Both the position numbers and the translations under genes were made by a program. The notes beneath the pieces were generated by a model. That model did no database searches and had not been told where the DNA came from. It saw nothing but the letters and a program-made list of their open reading frames with translations. From the NCBI RefSeq assembly GCF_027271155.1, contig NZ_CP114542.1, positions 1,550,001 through 1,614,000 of the forward strand: a stretch of DNA of 64,000 bases. Reading direction: 5' to 3'. Origin of the DNA: Brevundimonas subvibrioides (GTDB lineage Bacteria; Pseudomonadota; Alphaproteobacteria; Caulobacterales; Caulobacteraceae). Shown here in pieces: positions 26,532 to 34,812 of the stretch (positions within the stretch are counted from its first letter, which is position 1; each line of letters starts with the position of its first letter).

Positions 26532-27569
26532 TCACCCCACGTATCGCCGCGGAACACGGGTCGTGACGGAGGTCAGAAGCTCGTAGCTGATCGTCTTCGC
26601 GGCTGCGGCCGCGTCGTCGAGCAGCCTGTTCGGGCCGAACAGTTCGACCTCATCCCCGATCGCCACGTCGAGGCCCGTGACGTCCACCGCGATGACGTCC
26701 ATCGAGACGCGGCCCAGAAGGGGGCGAAGCGTGCCCGCGACCTGGACCTGGCCGTCCGGGCACTGGCTGCGCAGTATGCCATCGGCATAGCCGGCTCCGC
26801 AGGTGGCGATGCGGCGGGGCGTAGGGGCGACGAAGCCCCGCGAGTAGCCGATGCTTTCGCCCGCGGGAACGTCTCGGACCTGAAGGATCCGGGCGGTCAG
26901 GGTGGCGACGGCCCTGATCCGGTCATCCGGACGACCTTCCGGCCCGCCGCCGTAGAGGCAGATTCCGGGGCGGACCGCGTCGAAGGCGTAGTCGGGTCCG
27001 AGGAAACAGCCACCGGAGTTGGCGAAGGACCTCAGCGTGCCGGGATAGCGGGTGGCGGCGGCGGCGAAGGCATCGCGCTGTCGCCGGTTCATCGCCTGGG
27101 CCGGTTCGTCGGCGCAGGCGAGATGGCTCATGACCAGAGACAGGCCGTCGAACGGTTCGGGCGCATCCTCGACGCGGAATCCGAGGCGGTTAATCCCCGT
27201 GTCGATCTGCAGACCACAGGCCCCGCCGCCAGCCATGCGCCAGGTCGCCAGCTGCTCGCCGTGGTTGAGAACGGGGCGAAGGTCGGCGGCCCTGAGCACC
27301 GGGGCCGCGTCGCCGACGCAGCCGTCCAGCACATAGATGGTCGGCCCCGACCCCACGGCGGCGCGCAGGGCGATCCCCTCGGCCAGACGGGCGACGAAGA
27401 AGGTCCTGGCTCCCTCGGCCATCAGCCGGGTCGCGACCGGGACAGCACCCAGGCCATAGGAGTCGGCCTTGACCACCGGGTGAACGGGCGCGCCGGAGAT
27501 GGCTTCCAGAGCATGGAAGTTGTGCGCCAGGGCGTCCAGATCGACGGTGAGGGTCGCAGTGGCTGTCAT
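26532..27569 (-). CDS. alr: alanine racemase
   Basis: PLP enzyme that interconverts L- and D-alanine for peptidoglycan, 345 aa from the ATG at 27569 (the ATG at 27572 adds one Met). The PLP lysine motif is PVVKADSYGLGA near the N-terminus; further signatures are QIDTGINRLGF, SFANSGGCFL, VRPGICLYGG, GYSRGFVAP with the second catalytic Tyr, CGAGYADG, and LLGRVSMDVIAVDVT in the C-terminal beta domain. The open frame continues 38 codons upstream, but those overlap the gltX 5' region and are not Alr-like. Divergent from gltX. Confidence 0.95.
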   Translation of the reverse strand: MTATATLTVDLDALAHNFHALEAISGAPVHPVVKADSYGLGAVPVATRLMAEGARTFFVARLAEGIALRAAVGSGPTIYVLDGCVGDAAPVLRAADLRPVLNHGEQLATWRMAGGGACGLQIDTGINRLGFRVEDAPEPFDGLSLVMSHLACADEPAQAMNRRQRDAFAAAATRYPGTLRSFANSGGCFLGPDYAFDAVRPGICLYGGGPEGRPDDRIRAVATLTARILQVRDVPAGESIGYSRGFVAPTPRRIATCGAGYADGILRSQCPDGQVQVAGTLRPLLGRVSMDVIAVDVTGLDVAIGDEVELFGPNRLLDDAAAAAKTISYELLTSVTTRVPRRYVG

Positions 27570-27699
27570 CATCGCCTTATGCCGCAAGATCGTTGCGCGG
27601 GAAGCCGAAAAGCGAGGGTTATCGCGTTCTGGCGGCTGTCCTTGACTTGATGGACCGGGTGAACGACCTGTGCGCCTCGCTTTCAAGGTCGCCTGTCAC

Positions 27700-29049
27700 A
27701 TGTCCGTCAAGGTTCGTTTCGCCCCGTCTCCCACCGGCAAGCTGCACGTCGGCAACGTCCGCACTGCGCTGGTCAACTGGATGTTCGCGAAAGGGCAGGG
27801 CGGGTCGTTCGTGCTGCGGATCGACGACACCGACCTGGCCAGGTCGACGGCCGAGTTCGAGCAGGGGATCGAGGACGATCTGACCTGGCTGGGGCTGGTC
27901 TGGGACGAGCGATACAATCAGTCCAGACGCTTCGACCGCTATCACGATGCGGCCGCGCGGCTGAAGGCGGCAGGTCGGCTATATCCGGCGTGGGATACGC
28001 CAGAGGAGCTGGATCGCCGCCGCAAGGTGCAGCTGTCGCGTGGCCTGCCGCCGATCTACGATCGCGCGGCCCTGGCGCTGAGCGATGAAGAGAAGGCCGC
28101 GTTCGAGGCCGAGGGGAGGAAGCCCCACTGGCGCTTCAAACTGGATGGCCGCCGCGTCGCCTGGGAGGACCTGTCGCGCGGTCATGCCGAGGTGGACACG
28201 ACCTCGATGTCCGATCCGGTCCTGATCCGCGAGGACGGGCTTTATCTGTACACCCTGCCGTCGGTCGTCGACGACATCGACATGGGCATCACCCACGTCA
28301 TCCGGGGCGAGGACCACACGACCAACACCGGCGCGCAGATCGAGATCTTCGAGGCGCTGATCGCAGCCGGGCTCGGCACGACGGTGCCGACCTTCGCGCA
28401 CATGCCGTTGCTGGTCGGGGCGGATGGGGCGGCGCTGTCCAAGCGTCTGGGGTCACTGTCGGTGTCCGAGATGCGCGAGCAGGGCTATGAGCCCATCGCC
28501 ATCACCAGCCACCTGGGCCGGATCGGCACGTCGGACCCGCTGGAGGTGGCCGACAGCATCGAGGCCCTGGGGCAGGGCTTCAGTTTCGACAAGATGGGCC
28601 GGTCGCCGGCACGCTACGATACCGAGGACCTGGATCGGCTGAACGCCCAGGCGCTGCATGCCATGCCCTATGCCGCGGCGAAGGACCGGCTGGCGGCACT
28701 CGACTGCGATCTGGGAGAGGTATTCTGGCACACGGTGCGGGCGAACCTGAACCGGTTCGACGACGTCGCGGATCTGGCCAGGATCGTGCGGGGGCCGGTG
28801 ACGCCGGTGATCGAGGACCCGGCCTTCGCGGCGGCAGCACTGGCGGTCCTGCCGGAGACGATCGATGCGGGCGCGTGGTCGGTCTGGACCAATGCGGTCA
28901 AGGAGACCACCGGGGCCAAGGGCAAGACGCTGTTCATGCCGCTGCGGTTGATCCTTACCGGACAGGTGCATGGGCCGGACATGGCGACGATGGTTCCGCT
29001 GATTGGACGTGAGCGGATCGAAAAGCGGCTGAGAGGCGACGTGGCATAG
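27700..29049 (+). CDS. gltX: glutamyl-tRNA synthetase, GltX2-like
   Basis: Class I synthetase that charges tRNA with glutamate, 449 aa. HIGH-type motif PSPTGKLHVGNVRT, RIDDTDLARS, DVVIRGEDH-type segment (THVIRGEDHTTNTGAQ) and the KMSKS equivalent AALSKRLGSLSV are present. The SKRLG form, short length and leading sequence fit the second GltX copy common in alphaproteobacteria, which often have two. With GatCAB encoded at 54-60 kb, Glu-tRNA(Gln) made by a relaxed GltX can be converted to Gln-tRNA(Gln). I cannot say which tRNA this copy prefers. Confidence 0.95.
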   Translation: MSVKVRFAPSPTGKLHVGNVRTALVNWMFAKGQGGSFVLRIDDTDLARSTAEFEQGIEDDLTWLGLVWDERYNQSRRFDRYHDAAARLKAAGRLYPAWDTPEELDRRRKVQLSRGLPPIYDRAALALSDEEKAAFEAEGRKPHWRFKLDGRRVAWEDLSRGHAEVDTTSMSDPVLIREDGLYLYTLPSVVDDIDMGITHVIRGEDHTTNTGAQIEIFEALIAAGLGTTVPTFAHMPLLVGADGAALSKRLGSLSVSEMREQGYEPIAITSHLGRIGTSDPLEVADSIEALGQGFSFDKMGRSPARYDTEDLDRLNAQALHAMPYAAAKDRLAALDCDLGEVFWHTVRANLNRFDDVADLARIVRGPVTPVIEDPAFAAAALAVLPETIDAGAWSVWTNAVKETTGAKGKTLFMPLRLILTGQVHGPDMATMVPLIGRERIEKRLRGDVA

Positions 29050-29090
29050 CCGTCGCCTCCCCATTCTCCGCGAGAACAGGGAGGCGACGG
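29050..29090. terminator. perfect hairpin between convergent gltX and a small secreted protein gene
   Basis: 12-bp perfect stem ccgtcgcctccc (29050-29061) / gggaggcgacgg (29079-29090) with a 17-base loop. It begins 1 base after the gltX stop and ends 5 bases before the stop of the gene on the other strand, so it probably serves both. No T-run. Confidence 0.7.
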
Positions 29091-29095
29091 ATCGA

Positions 29096-29416
29096 TCAGG
29101 CGTTGGCGGCGGCGATGTTGCAGGCGGCGAGTTCGTCGCTGCTCAGGGTCGTGCCCTTGTAGGTGAAGCTGGCCAGGGCGACGCCGACACGGGCGACGAC
29201 GCGACGGCAGGCGCGGCTGGCGGGCTGGGACTGACCACCCGTGCCGACGCAGACATTCTCGGCATTGCAGCGCCAGTTGACGCCGTCGATCAGGAGCGGT
29301 GCCTGAGGCGTGAAAGCGACGTTCTGCAGCGTGAAGCTGCTGGAGGTGCCGGGAAGGGCCTGGGTGGCCGTGGCGGGGGCGAGCAGGAGGGCGGCGGCGA
29401 GGAGGACAGCGCGCAT
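29096..29416 (-). CDS. small secreted protein, CC_3452-like
   Basis: A 106-aa exported protein: signal peptide MRAVLLAAALLLAPATATQA, mature part with four conserved-looking cysteines (NWRCNAENVCVG, SRACRRVVARVG, LAACNIA). The pattern WRC...C...ACR...FTYKG..LS...L..CN matches a family of small Caulobacterales proteins that I remember as CC_3452-like; that name is from memory and unverified. Function unknown; the cysteines probably form disulfides in the periplasm. A TTGACA lies upstream. Confidence 0.7.
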   Translation of the reverse strand: MRAVLLAAALLLAPATATQALPGTSSSFTLQNVAFTPQAPLLIDGVNWRCNAENVCVGTGGQSQPASRACRRVVARVGVALASFTYKGTTLSSDELAACNIAAANA

Positions 29417-29470
29417 TGGGAGGCTCCGATGTTGGACCGGGCCGGATCGGCCCTGGGTGTCAGCGTCTCG

Positions 29471-29499
29471 ACTAGTGCGTCTTTTTTAAAAACTGTCAA
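29471..29499 (-). promoter_or_regulatory. candidate promoter for the small secreted protein gene
   Basis: On the minus strand, TTGACA (29499-29494) and, 17 bases on, ACTAGT (29476-29471). The -35 is perfect but the -10 is poor. An A/T run lies in the spacer. Confidence 0.35.
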
Positions 29500-29561
29500 C
29501 CTGCGTTTTCTAAACAGATGGACACGGCAGGCCGGCACGGCGTTGACTTAGCAATGATCAC

Positions 29562-30167
29562 TTATCGCTGATCATGTTGCAAGGGCGCTGTGTTCGGGTC
29601 AGCCGTCATCTGGTCGATCGCCTGCTCCACCGTATCGGCGATGGTCCAGGCCTGAAGGAAGGTGTCCGGCGTGAAGCCGGAGGCGACGCTATGGCGCATC
29701 AGGTCGAAGAAGGTGTCCCAGAAGCCGTCGATATTGAGGAAGATCACGGGCTTTCCGTGCAGGTCCAGCCGCTTCCAGCTCAGCAGTTCGACGACCTCTT
29801 CAAGGGTGCCGATCCCACCCGGCGCGACGACGAAGGCGTCGGACTGGTCGTACATAATCTGCTTGCGCTCATGCATGGAGGTGACGACGAGGGTCTCGAC
29901 CTCGTCGAACAGGCGTTCGCGGCTGCGCAGGAAGCCCGGCATGACGCCCAGGACACGGCCGCCCGCCTCATGGGCCGCGCGCGCCGAGGCCCCCATCAGG
30001 CCGACACCCCCACCGCCATAGACCAGCCGCCACCCCGCGTGGGCCGTGGCCCGGCCGAAATCAGCGGCGGCCTGCGTGTATTTGGGATCGGCGGCGTCGG
30101 ACGAGCCACAGAACAGGCAGACGGACAGACCGTCGAAGGGGGCGATACGTGGCTCCAGAAGACTCAT
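29562..30167 (-). CDS. LOG-family nucleoside monophosphate phosphoribohydrolase
   Basis: Lonely-Guy family enzyme (TIGR00730 type), 201 aa, which removes ribose 5-phosphate from nucleoside monophosphates such as AMP or cytokinin nucleotides. Key motifs: SVCLFCGSSDAADP, VYGGGGVGLMGASA and the catalytic PGGIGTLEEVVE, with MHERKQIMYDQSDAFVV before it. Some members are annotated as lysine decarboxylase by error. The stop lies in the arm of a 7-bp inverted repeat (atgatca/tgatcat, 29554-29575). Divergent from the lipoprotein gene at 30252. Confidence 0.92.
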   Translation of the reverse strand: MSLLEPRIAPFDGLSVCLFCGSSDAADPKYTQAAADFGRATAHAGWRLVYGGGGVGLMGASARAAHEAGGRVLGVMPGFLRSRERLFDEVETLVVTSMHERKQIMYDQSDAFVVAPGGIGTLEEVVELLSWKRLDLHGKPVIFLNIDGFWDTFFDLMRHSVASGFTPDTFLQAWTIADTVEQAIDQMTADPNTAPLQHDQR

Positions 30168-30251
30168 GGGTTCTCTACGGCAAGGTGAGGCGAGACAGCG
30201 CGCCAGCGGACGGGCTATCGGGATGACTGTCCTATAGTCGTGGCGAGCCCG

Positions 30252-30986
30252 ATGAAACGCCCCTTTGCAATCCAGCTGATGTTCGGCGTCGCGCTGATCG
30301 TGACCGGGTGCGGGGCACCGGCGGAAAAACAGGCCGGACCCCAGGCGGCGACCGATGGCTGGGTCGCCGGGCCGCAGGTGGACCAGGTCTCCCGGGCGGC
30401 CGGCATCATTCGGGTCAGCGGCACGGCCGCCCCTTTCGGACGCGTGGTTCTGACCGGACCCGATGGCGTGGCCTATGCCGCGGGGGCGGACGAGACGGGA
30501 CATTTCGATATCCGGCTGCCGGCTCCGAGGACGGATGCCCTTCTGGCCGTGGAGGCCCAGGTGGGTCAGATCGCCTACCCCGCGCCGGGCCGGCTGCTGG
30601 TCTCTGCCGACCCGGGCGGCCCGGTCGCCCTTCTTGGCATCGGAGCGCCGACACGACGTCTGGACGGGACAGGTGCGCTGGATGCCGTCGATGCCGACGG
30701 GCGGGCGGGTTTCCTGTCTGGGCGGGCCACGGCGAACACGGATGTGACGATCGTCCGCAACGGGGTCAGCCTGACCGCGGCGAGCGATCCGCAGGGACGC
30801 TGGACTCTGGCGATCGGCGGTGACGTGGGCGCACCGATCCAGATCGGTGATCGGGCCTTCGTCCCGCCGGCCATGACGGAGGCAACGAGCGGAAGTCTGG
30901 TGCGGGCCGGGCAGGGATGGAGGATTGGCTGGATCAGCCCCGACGGAGCGCGCCAGGTCACCTGGCTTCCCGACCGGTCTCAATAA
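30252..30986 (+). CDS. hypothetical lipoprotein
   Basis: A 244-aa protein starting MKRPFAIQLMFGVALIVTGC: basic start, hydrophobic core and lipobox VTGC with the lipidated Cys at residue 20. The mature part has two similar beta-rich modules that end in GVAYAAGADETGHFDIRL and GVSLTAASDPQGRWTLAI, resembling carboxypeptidase-regulatory or bacterial Ig-like repeats (fold inferred from the repeat of the D.. G.(F/W)...(I/L) pattern). A GTG start at 30240 would add four residues. Role unknown, probably envelope-associated. Confidence 0.7.
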   Translation: MKRPFAIQLMFGVALIVTGCGAPAEKQAGPQAATDGWVAGPQVDQVSRAAGIIRVSGTAAPFGRVVLTGPDGVAYAAGADETGHFDIRLPAPRTDALLAVEAQVGQIAYPAPGRLLVSADPGGPVALLGIGAPTRRLDGTGALDAVDADGRAGFLSGRATANTDVTIVRNGVSLTAASDPQGRWTLAIGGDVGAPIQIGDRAFVPPAMTEATSGSLVRAGQGWRIGWISPDGARQVTWLPDRSQ

Positions 30987-31008
30987 GCCAGGGCCTGGTA
31001 AGGCCGAG

Positions 31009-31083
31009 TGGCTCCGCGGGTAGGATTCGAACCTACGACCAGCCGATTAACAGTCGGCTGCTCTACCACTGAGCTACCGCGGA
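31009..31083 (-). tRNA. trnN: tRNA-Asn (GTT anticodon)
   Basis: 75-base cloverleaf on the minus strand: acceptor tccgcgg/ccgcgga, anticodon loop ctGTTaa flanked by ccga/tcgg pairs, T-arm gggttcgaatcc-like (taggttcgaatccta), discriminator G and encoded CCA (31011-31009). Confidence 0.96.
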
Positions 31084-31139
31084 ACAGAGGCTCGGGAGGC
31101 GGGCCTATAGCAGCGGCCGCATCGGCGGTGCAACGGGAA

Positions 31140-31955
31140 ATGTCGGCCATGCGGATCGAGACCATCGAAGACCCCGAGGATGTTCGCGTCGCACCCTATC
31201 GCGACATCCGCGAGCGCGACCTGACGGGCAGGGAGGGTCTGTTCATCGCGGAGGGAGAGGTGGTTCTTCGCAGCCTGCTGTCGGCGGCGTCCCTGTGTCG
31301 ACCGCGATCGGTGCTGATCGCCGCCAACCGGGTAGAGGCGCTGGCCTCGCTGTTGGGACACTTGCCACCTGAGGTGCCGATCTTCGTCGCAGGCCAGGCC
31401 ATTCTGGACACGGTGGCGGGATTTCCCCTGCACCGGGGCATACTGGCACTGGGCGAGAAGCCGCAGATCGCGACCGTCGAGAGCATTCTCGGTCGTCTGG
31501 AGGGCGATGCCCTGGTCCTGGCCGCGTCCGGGATCGGCAATCACGACAACATCGGCGGGCTGTATCGCAACGCGGCCGCCTTCGGCGCAGCAGCCGTGCT
31601 GACGGACGAGCGATGCGGCGACCCCTTCTATCGGAAGTCGATCCGGGTGTCGGTCGGGGCGGTGCTGCGGGTGCCCGGTGCCGCCGCGCCCTCGCTGGCA
31701 GCCCTGATCGACGCGCTGGAGGCGGCCCGGTTCGAGGTCATCGCCCTGTCGCCGTCCGCAACGGAGCCGTTGAACGCGCTGAAGCGCGGTGGTCGCCGGG
31801 CCCTGCTTCTGGGATCCGAAGGGCCCGGGCTCCCCGACTGGGCCATGGCGCGCACGCGGACGGTCGGCATCCCAATGGCGGGCGGATTTGATTCGCTGAA
31901 CGTGGCGGTGACCAGTGCGCTCGGGCTCTATCAACTCACCCAGCCGCAAGCGTGA
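31140..31955 (+). CDS. SpoU/TrmH family RNA 2'-O-methyltransferase
   Basis: A 271-aa SPOUT methyltransferase that probably modifies rRNA or tRNA riboses. The N-terminal substrate-binding domain (about 20-100) has REGLFIAEGEVVLRSLLSAA. The C-terminal SpoU domain has the three motifs: NHDNIGGLYRNAAAFGAAAV, ALLLGSEGPGLPDW and VGIPMAGGFDSLNVAVTSAL (knot). The start is ATG 31140; ATG 31149 (MRIETIED) is equally possible. The target nucleotide cannot be assigned. Confidence 0.9.
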   Translation: MSAMRIETIEDPEDVRVAPYRDIRERDLTGREGLFIAEGEVVLRSLLSAASLCRPRSVLIAANRVEALASLLGHLPPEVPIFVAGQAILDTVAGFPLHRGILALGEKPQIATVESILGRLEGDALVLAASGIGNHDNIGGLYRNAAAFGAAAVLTDERCGDPFYRKSIRVSVGAVLRVPGAAAPSLAALIDALEAARFEVIALSPSATEPLNALKRGGRRALLLGSEGPGLPDWAMARTRTVGIPMAGGFDSLNVAVTSALGLYQLTQPQA

Positions 31956-32045
31956 CAGTCACCAAAAATTCAACACATTAACGGTTCGCCCAGCTTGATG
32001 AGCTACGAAATCTGTGGCGCCCTGTCGGCGTGGGGAGGCGAAGAG

Positions 32046-32162
32046 ATGGCAGGCATTCTGGGCTTCATGAGCCGCAATCTGCGCATCGCGCTTGCGGCGG
32101 CGATCGTCGCGGGTTGCGTCGGTGCCGCAGGCGCGATCGGCTGGATTACTGCACCGCTGTAG
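32046..32162 (+). CDS. 38-aa membrane peptide upstream of tRNA-Cys
   Basis: Short frame with GGGGAGG 7 bases before ATG 32046. The product starts MAGILGFMSRNLRIALAAAI and continues VAGCVGAAGAIGWITAPL, a single alanine/glycine-rich membrane helix after a short basic segment. The frame is open back to ATG 31998, which would give 54 aa, but the strong ribosome-binding site favours 32046. I recognise no family. It stands alone between the SpoU gene and the antisense tRNA-Cys. Confidence 0.5.
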   Translation: MAGILGFMSRNLRIALAAAIVAGCVGAAGAIGWITAPL

Positions 32163-32187
32163 TCCACGGGTCCCAGAAGGATCGCGA

Positions 32188-32261
32188 TGGAGGCCTGACC
32201 GGGAATCGAACCCGGGTGCAAGGATTTGCAGTCCTCTGCGTCACCACTCCGCCATCAGGCC
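32188..32261 (-). tRNA. trnC: tRNA-Cys (GCA anticodon)
   Basis: 74-base cloverleaf on the minus strand: acceptor ggcctga/tcaggcc, anticodon loop ctGCAaa, T-arm cgggttcgattcccg, discriminator T (U) and encoded CCA (32190-32188). Confidence 0.96.
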
Positions 32262-32325
32262 ATAGGACCGCCAGAGAGGCCCCCAGATCGCGAGGGGCGG
32301 TTGCTAACAGATCGGTCCGGGCGCT

Positions 32326-32377
32326 GCAATGATTGTCGGCCGCAATGATTGTCGGGCGTGGCGCGCGGACCTATAAG
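32326..32377 (+). promoter_or_regulatory. promoter for the Pcm-like gene with tandem 14-base repeats
   Basis: TTGTCG (32349-32354), 17 bases, TATAAG (32372-32377), about 45 bases before the ATG at 32422. The sequence gcaatgattgtcgg is present twice in tandem with a 16-base period (32326-32339 and 32342-32355); the second copy contains the -35 hexamer. The pair may be a regulator-binding site or a local duplication. Confidence 0.6.
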
Positions 32378-32421
32378 CGCGCGAGATTCCGGCGGTGCCG
32401 GGCCAGGGGACGTATCGGACA

Positions 32422-33051
32422 ATGGATTTCACCGCCGCACGCAAGGTCATGGTCGATTCCCAGGTGCGGGTGAATGACGTCACCGACCGGGGATTACAGG
32501 CGGCACTGCTGACCGTGCCACGCGAACGCTTCTGCGCGGCCGGGCGCGCCTTTGCCGCCTATGGCGAGGTTGAGGTCGAGATCGCGGGCGACCGCCGCCT
32601 GATGCAGGCGCGCGAGGTGGCCAAGCTGCTGCAGGCGCTGGACGCGCGGGCGGGCGAGACCGCTCTGGCCATCGCCGCACCCTATGCCGCCGCCGTCCTG
32701 GCCGAACTGGGCCTGAGGGTCACGGCCCAGGAAGCCGATCCAGCGGTCGCCGACGTGGTTTCGGCTGCGCTGGAGGAGGCCGGCGTTGAACTGCATGTCG
32801 CGTCCCTGACCACGCCGACGGGCAAGGACTGGGATCTGATCGTCAGCGAGGGTGCCGTCGCCACGCGCCCGACCGCATGGCTGGAGCGGTTGCGTGTCGG
32901 TGGTCGTCTGGCCGTGGTGGAACGTGCCGGGCCGAATGGTCGCGCGGTGCTGTATGTGCGGGGTCGCGAGGGCTATTCCCGACGCGAACTGTTCGATGCG
33001 GCACCGCCCGTTCTGAGCGAAATGACGCCCGCGCCGTCCTTCGCCCTGTGA
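32422..33051 (+). CDS. isoaspartyl-methyltransferase-like protein with degenerate SAM site
   Basis: A 209-aa protein related to protein-L-isoaspartate O-methyltransferase (Pcm). The N-terminus MDFTAARKVMVDSQVRVNDV and VPRERFCAAGRAFAAYGEVE fit the Pcm family. Motif I, normally VLEIGTGSGYQAA, reads ALAIAAPYAAAVLAELG: the Gly-x-Gly-x-Gly is gone. The post-II region (DWDLIVSEGA, LRVGGRLAVVE) is kept. It may therefore no longer bind SAM. It precedes tolC by 126 bases, an order seen in other Caulobacterales, which hints at an envelope-related role. Confidence 0.8.
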   Translation: MDFTAARKVMVDSQVRVNDVTDRGLQAALLTVPRERFCAAGRAFAAYGEVEVEIAGDRRLMQAREVAKLLQALDARAGETALAIAAPYAAAVLAELGLRVTAQEADPAVADVVSAALEEAGVELHVASLTTPTGKDWDLIVSEGAVATRPTAWLERLRVGGRLAVVERAGPNGRAVLYVRGREGYSRRELFDAAPPVLSEMTPAPSFAL

Positions 33052-33177
33052 TCGTCGCCTTTTCACGGTCAGGGTCTGGCGGTCGGGTGAAAAAAACTTA
33101 ACTGGCGTCAGGGACGGGACGCCCTCACTACCCCGTTCCAGAAGGCTATCGGCACCGTTCGCGGAGCTCATCAGGAT

Positions 33178-34686
33178 ATGACCATGTTCAAACGCTCGCG
33201 CGCGCTCGCCACCGTCGCCCGGATATCCTTGGTCACCGCCGTCGCGGTCGGCCTGGCGGGTCCGTCCTTTGCCGAGACGCTGCAGGAGGCGATCGCGCTG
33301 GCCTACCGCACCAACCCCACGCTGCAACAGCAACGGGCCAACCAGCGGGCCCTGGACGAAGTCGTGCCCCAGGCGCGCGCCGGCTTGCGCCCCGAGGTCA
33401 GCGTCAGTGGATCGGCCAGCTATAGCCGGACCGATGGACCCGGATCGCAGGGTTTTGGTGTGGTCCGAAGCGACAGCGGCGCTGCCAGTATCGACCTGTC
33501 CCAGACGCTTTATTCCGGCGGTCGCATCGTTCACGGCATCGATGCCGCCACCGCCAACGTCCTGAGCGGTCGCGAATCACTGCGCGCGATCGAGCAGCAG
33601 GTGCTGGCCTCGGTGATCCAGGCCTATGTCGACGTTCAGCGCGACGTCGAGATTCTGCGCATCCGCGAGGCCAATGTCGCCGTCCTGCGTCGCCAGCTGG
33701 ACGAATCGAACGCCCGCTTTGAGGTCGGCGAGATTACCCGTACCGACGTGTCCCAGTCCGAGGCCCGTCTGGCCCAGTCAGAGGCCGATCTGGCCGGGGC
33801 ACAGGCCCAGTTGTCGGTGTCGCGTGCAGCCTATGCCGCCGTGGTCGGTCAGGCCCCCGCCAATCTGGAAGAGCCGCCTGTCCTGCCGGGCGTTCCCAAC
33901 GACTTCGACGTCGCCCTGGACATCGGTCTGGCCGAGAACCCGGGCATCACCGCTGCTCAGTACGACCTGCAGGCGGCCGAGGCACGTCATGCCCAGGCGA
34001 AGTCTGCCTTCCTGCCCACCGCGAGGGCCACGGCCTCCTACGGCGGCTCTGGCGACCTGACCGACTTCGATCTGGCGGATCGCACCAGCTTCCAGGCAGG
34101 CGCCTCGATCTCGGTGCCGTTGTTCACCGGGGGCCTGAACAGGTCCAGGGAGATCCAGGCCCTTGAACAGGCCAATGCCGCCCAGATCGAGATCGAGCGC
34201 CAGCGCCGGACGGTGCTGCAGAACGTCTCCAGCGCCTATGCCCAGGTCATCTCGACCGGATCGCAGCTGACGGCGGGTCAGGCGGGCGTGCGCGCCGCGA
34301 CCGTTGCGGCCGAGGGCGTCCGTCAGGAGCAGCAGGTCGGTCTGCGCACCACTCTGGACGTGCTGAACGGGGAGCTGGAACTGCGCAACGCCGAGATCAA
34401 CCTGGCCAGCGCGCGTCGCAACCAGTATGTCGCCCAGGCCCAATTGCTGGCGGCCATGGGTCGGCTGGGGGCTCGCGAGCTGGACCCCACGATCGAGCTC
34501 TATGATCCCGCGACGAACGGTGACCGCGTCAGCCTTCGCGGGGCGCTGCCGTGGGATGCTCTGATCGAGACGCTGGACCGGATCGCCGGGCCGACCGCCA
34601 CGCCTGCGGTCGATACCGAGGATGCGCCCATCGACACCCAGTTGAAGTCCGAGATCGTCCAGACCGCCCCGACGGGGGCCAATTAA
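33178..34686 (+). CDS. tolC: TolC-family outer membrane efflux channel
   Basis: Outer-membrane trimeric channel for type I secretion or RND/ABC efflux, 502 aa. Signal peptide around residues 1-32 (ISLVTAVAVGLAGPSFAETL). Two structural repeats follow, each with TolC signatures: TLQEAIALAYRTNPTLQQQR, DLSQTLYSGGRIVHGIDAAT, VGEITRTDVSQSEARLAQSE, then SVPLFTGGLNRSREIQALEQ and VGLRTTLDVLNGELELRNAE. The C-terminal tail (about 455-502) is an extra, probably periplasmic, acidic region. In Caulobacter the homologue (RsaF) exports the S-layer protein; no ABC transporter partner lies nearby here. Confidence 0.93.
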   Translation: MTMFKRSRALATVARISLVTAVAVGLAGPSFAETLQEAIALAYRTNPTLQQQRANQRALDEVVPQARAGLRPEVSVSGSASYSRTDGPGSQGFGVVRSDSGAASIDLSQTLYSGGRIVHGIDAATANVLSGRESLRAIEQQVLASVIQAYVDVQRDVEILRIREANVAVLRRQLDESNARFEVGEITRTDVSQSEARLAQSEADLAGAQAQLSVSRAAYAAVVGQAPANLEEPPVLPGVPNDFDVALDIGLAENPGITAAQYDLQAAEARHAQAKSAFLPTARATASYGGSGDLTDFDLADRTSFQAGASISVPLFTGGLNRSREIQALEQANAAQIEIERQRRTVLQNVSSAYAQVISTGSQLTAGQAGVRAATVAAEGVRQEQQVGLRTTLDVLNGELELRNAEINLASARRNQYVAQAQLLAAMGRLGARELDPTIELYDPATNGDRVSLRGALPWDALIETLDRIAGPTATPAVDTEDAPIDTQLKSEIVQTAPTGAN

Positions 34687-34812
34687 CGCAACAGGCGAAA
34701 AAGGCCCGTTGATTCCCAAGGGCGTAGATGCGACGAAATGCTATGGGTCGGGTGCGCATCCGGCCTCGACGATTTCCCTCATCGCCTGCGTAGGTTCTTC
34801 CAAGGCCAGACC

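Noticed and set aside
25164..27650. 828-codon frame antisense to the M61 peptidase and alr genes
   Set aside because: Crosses two well-supported genes on the other strand.
31956..32045. CtrA-type TTAA half-sites near 31978
   Set aside because: Only a single TTAA-containing stretch without the spaced second half.
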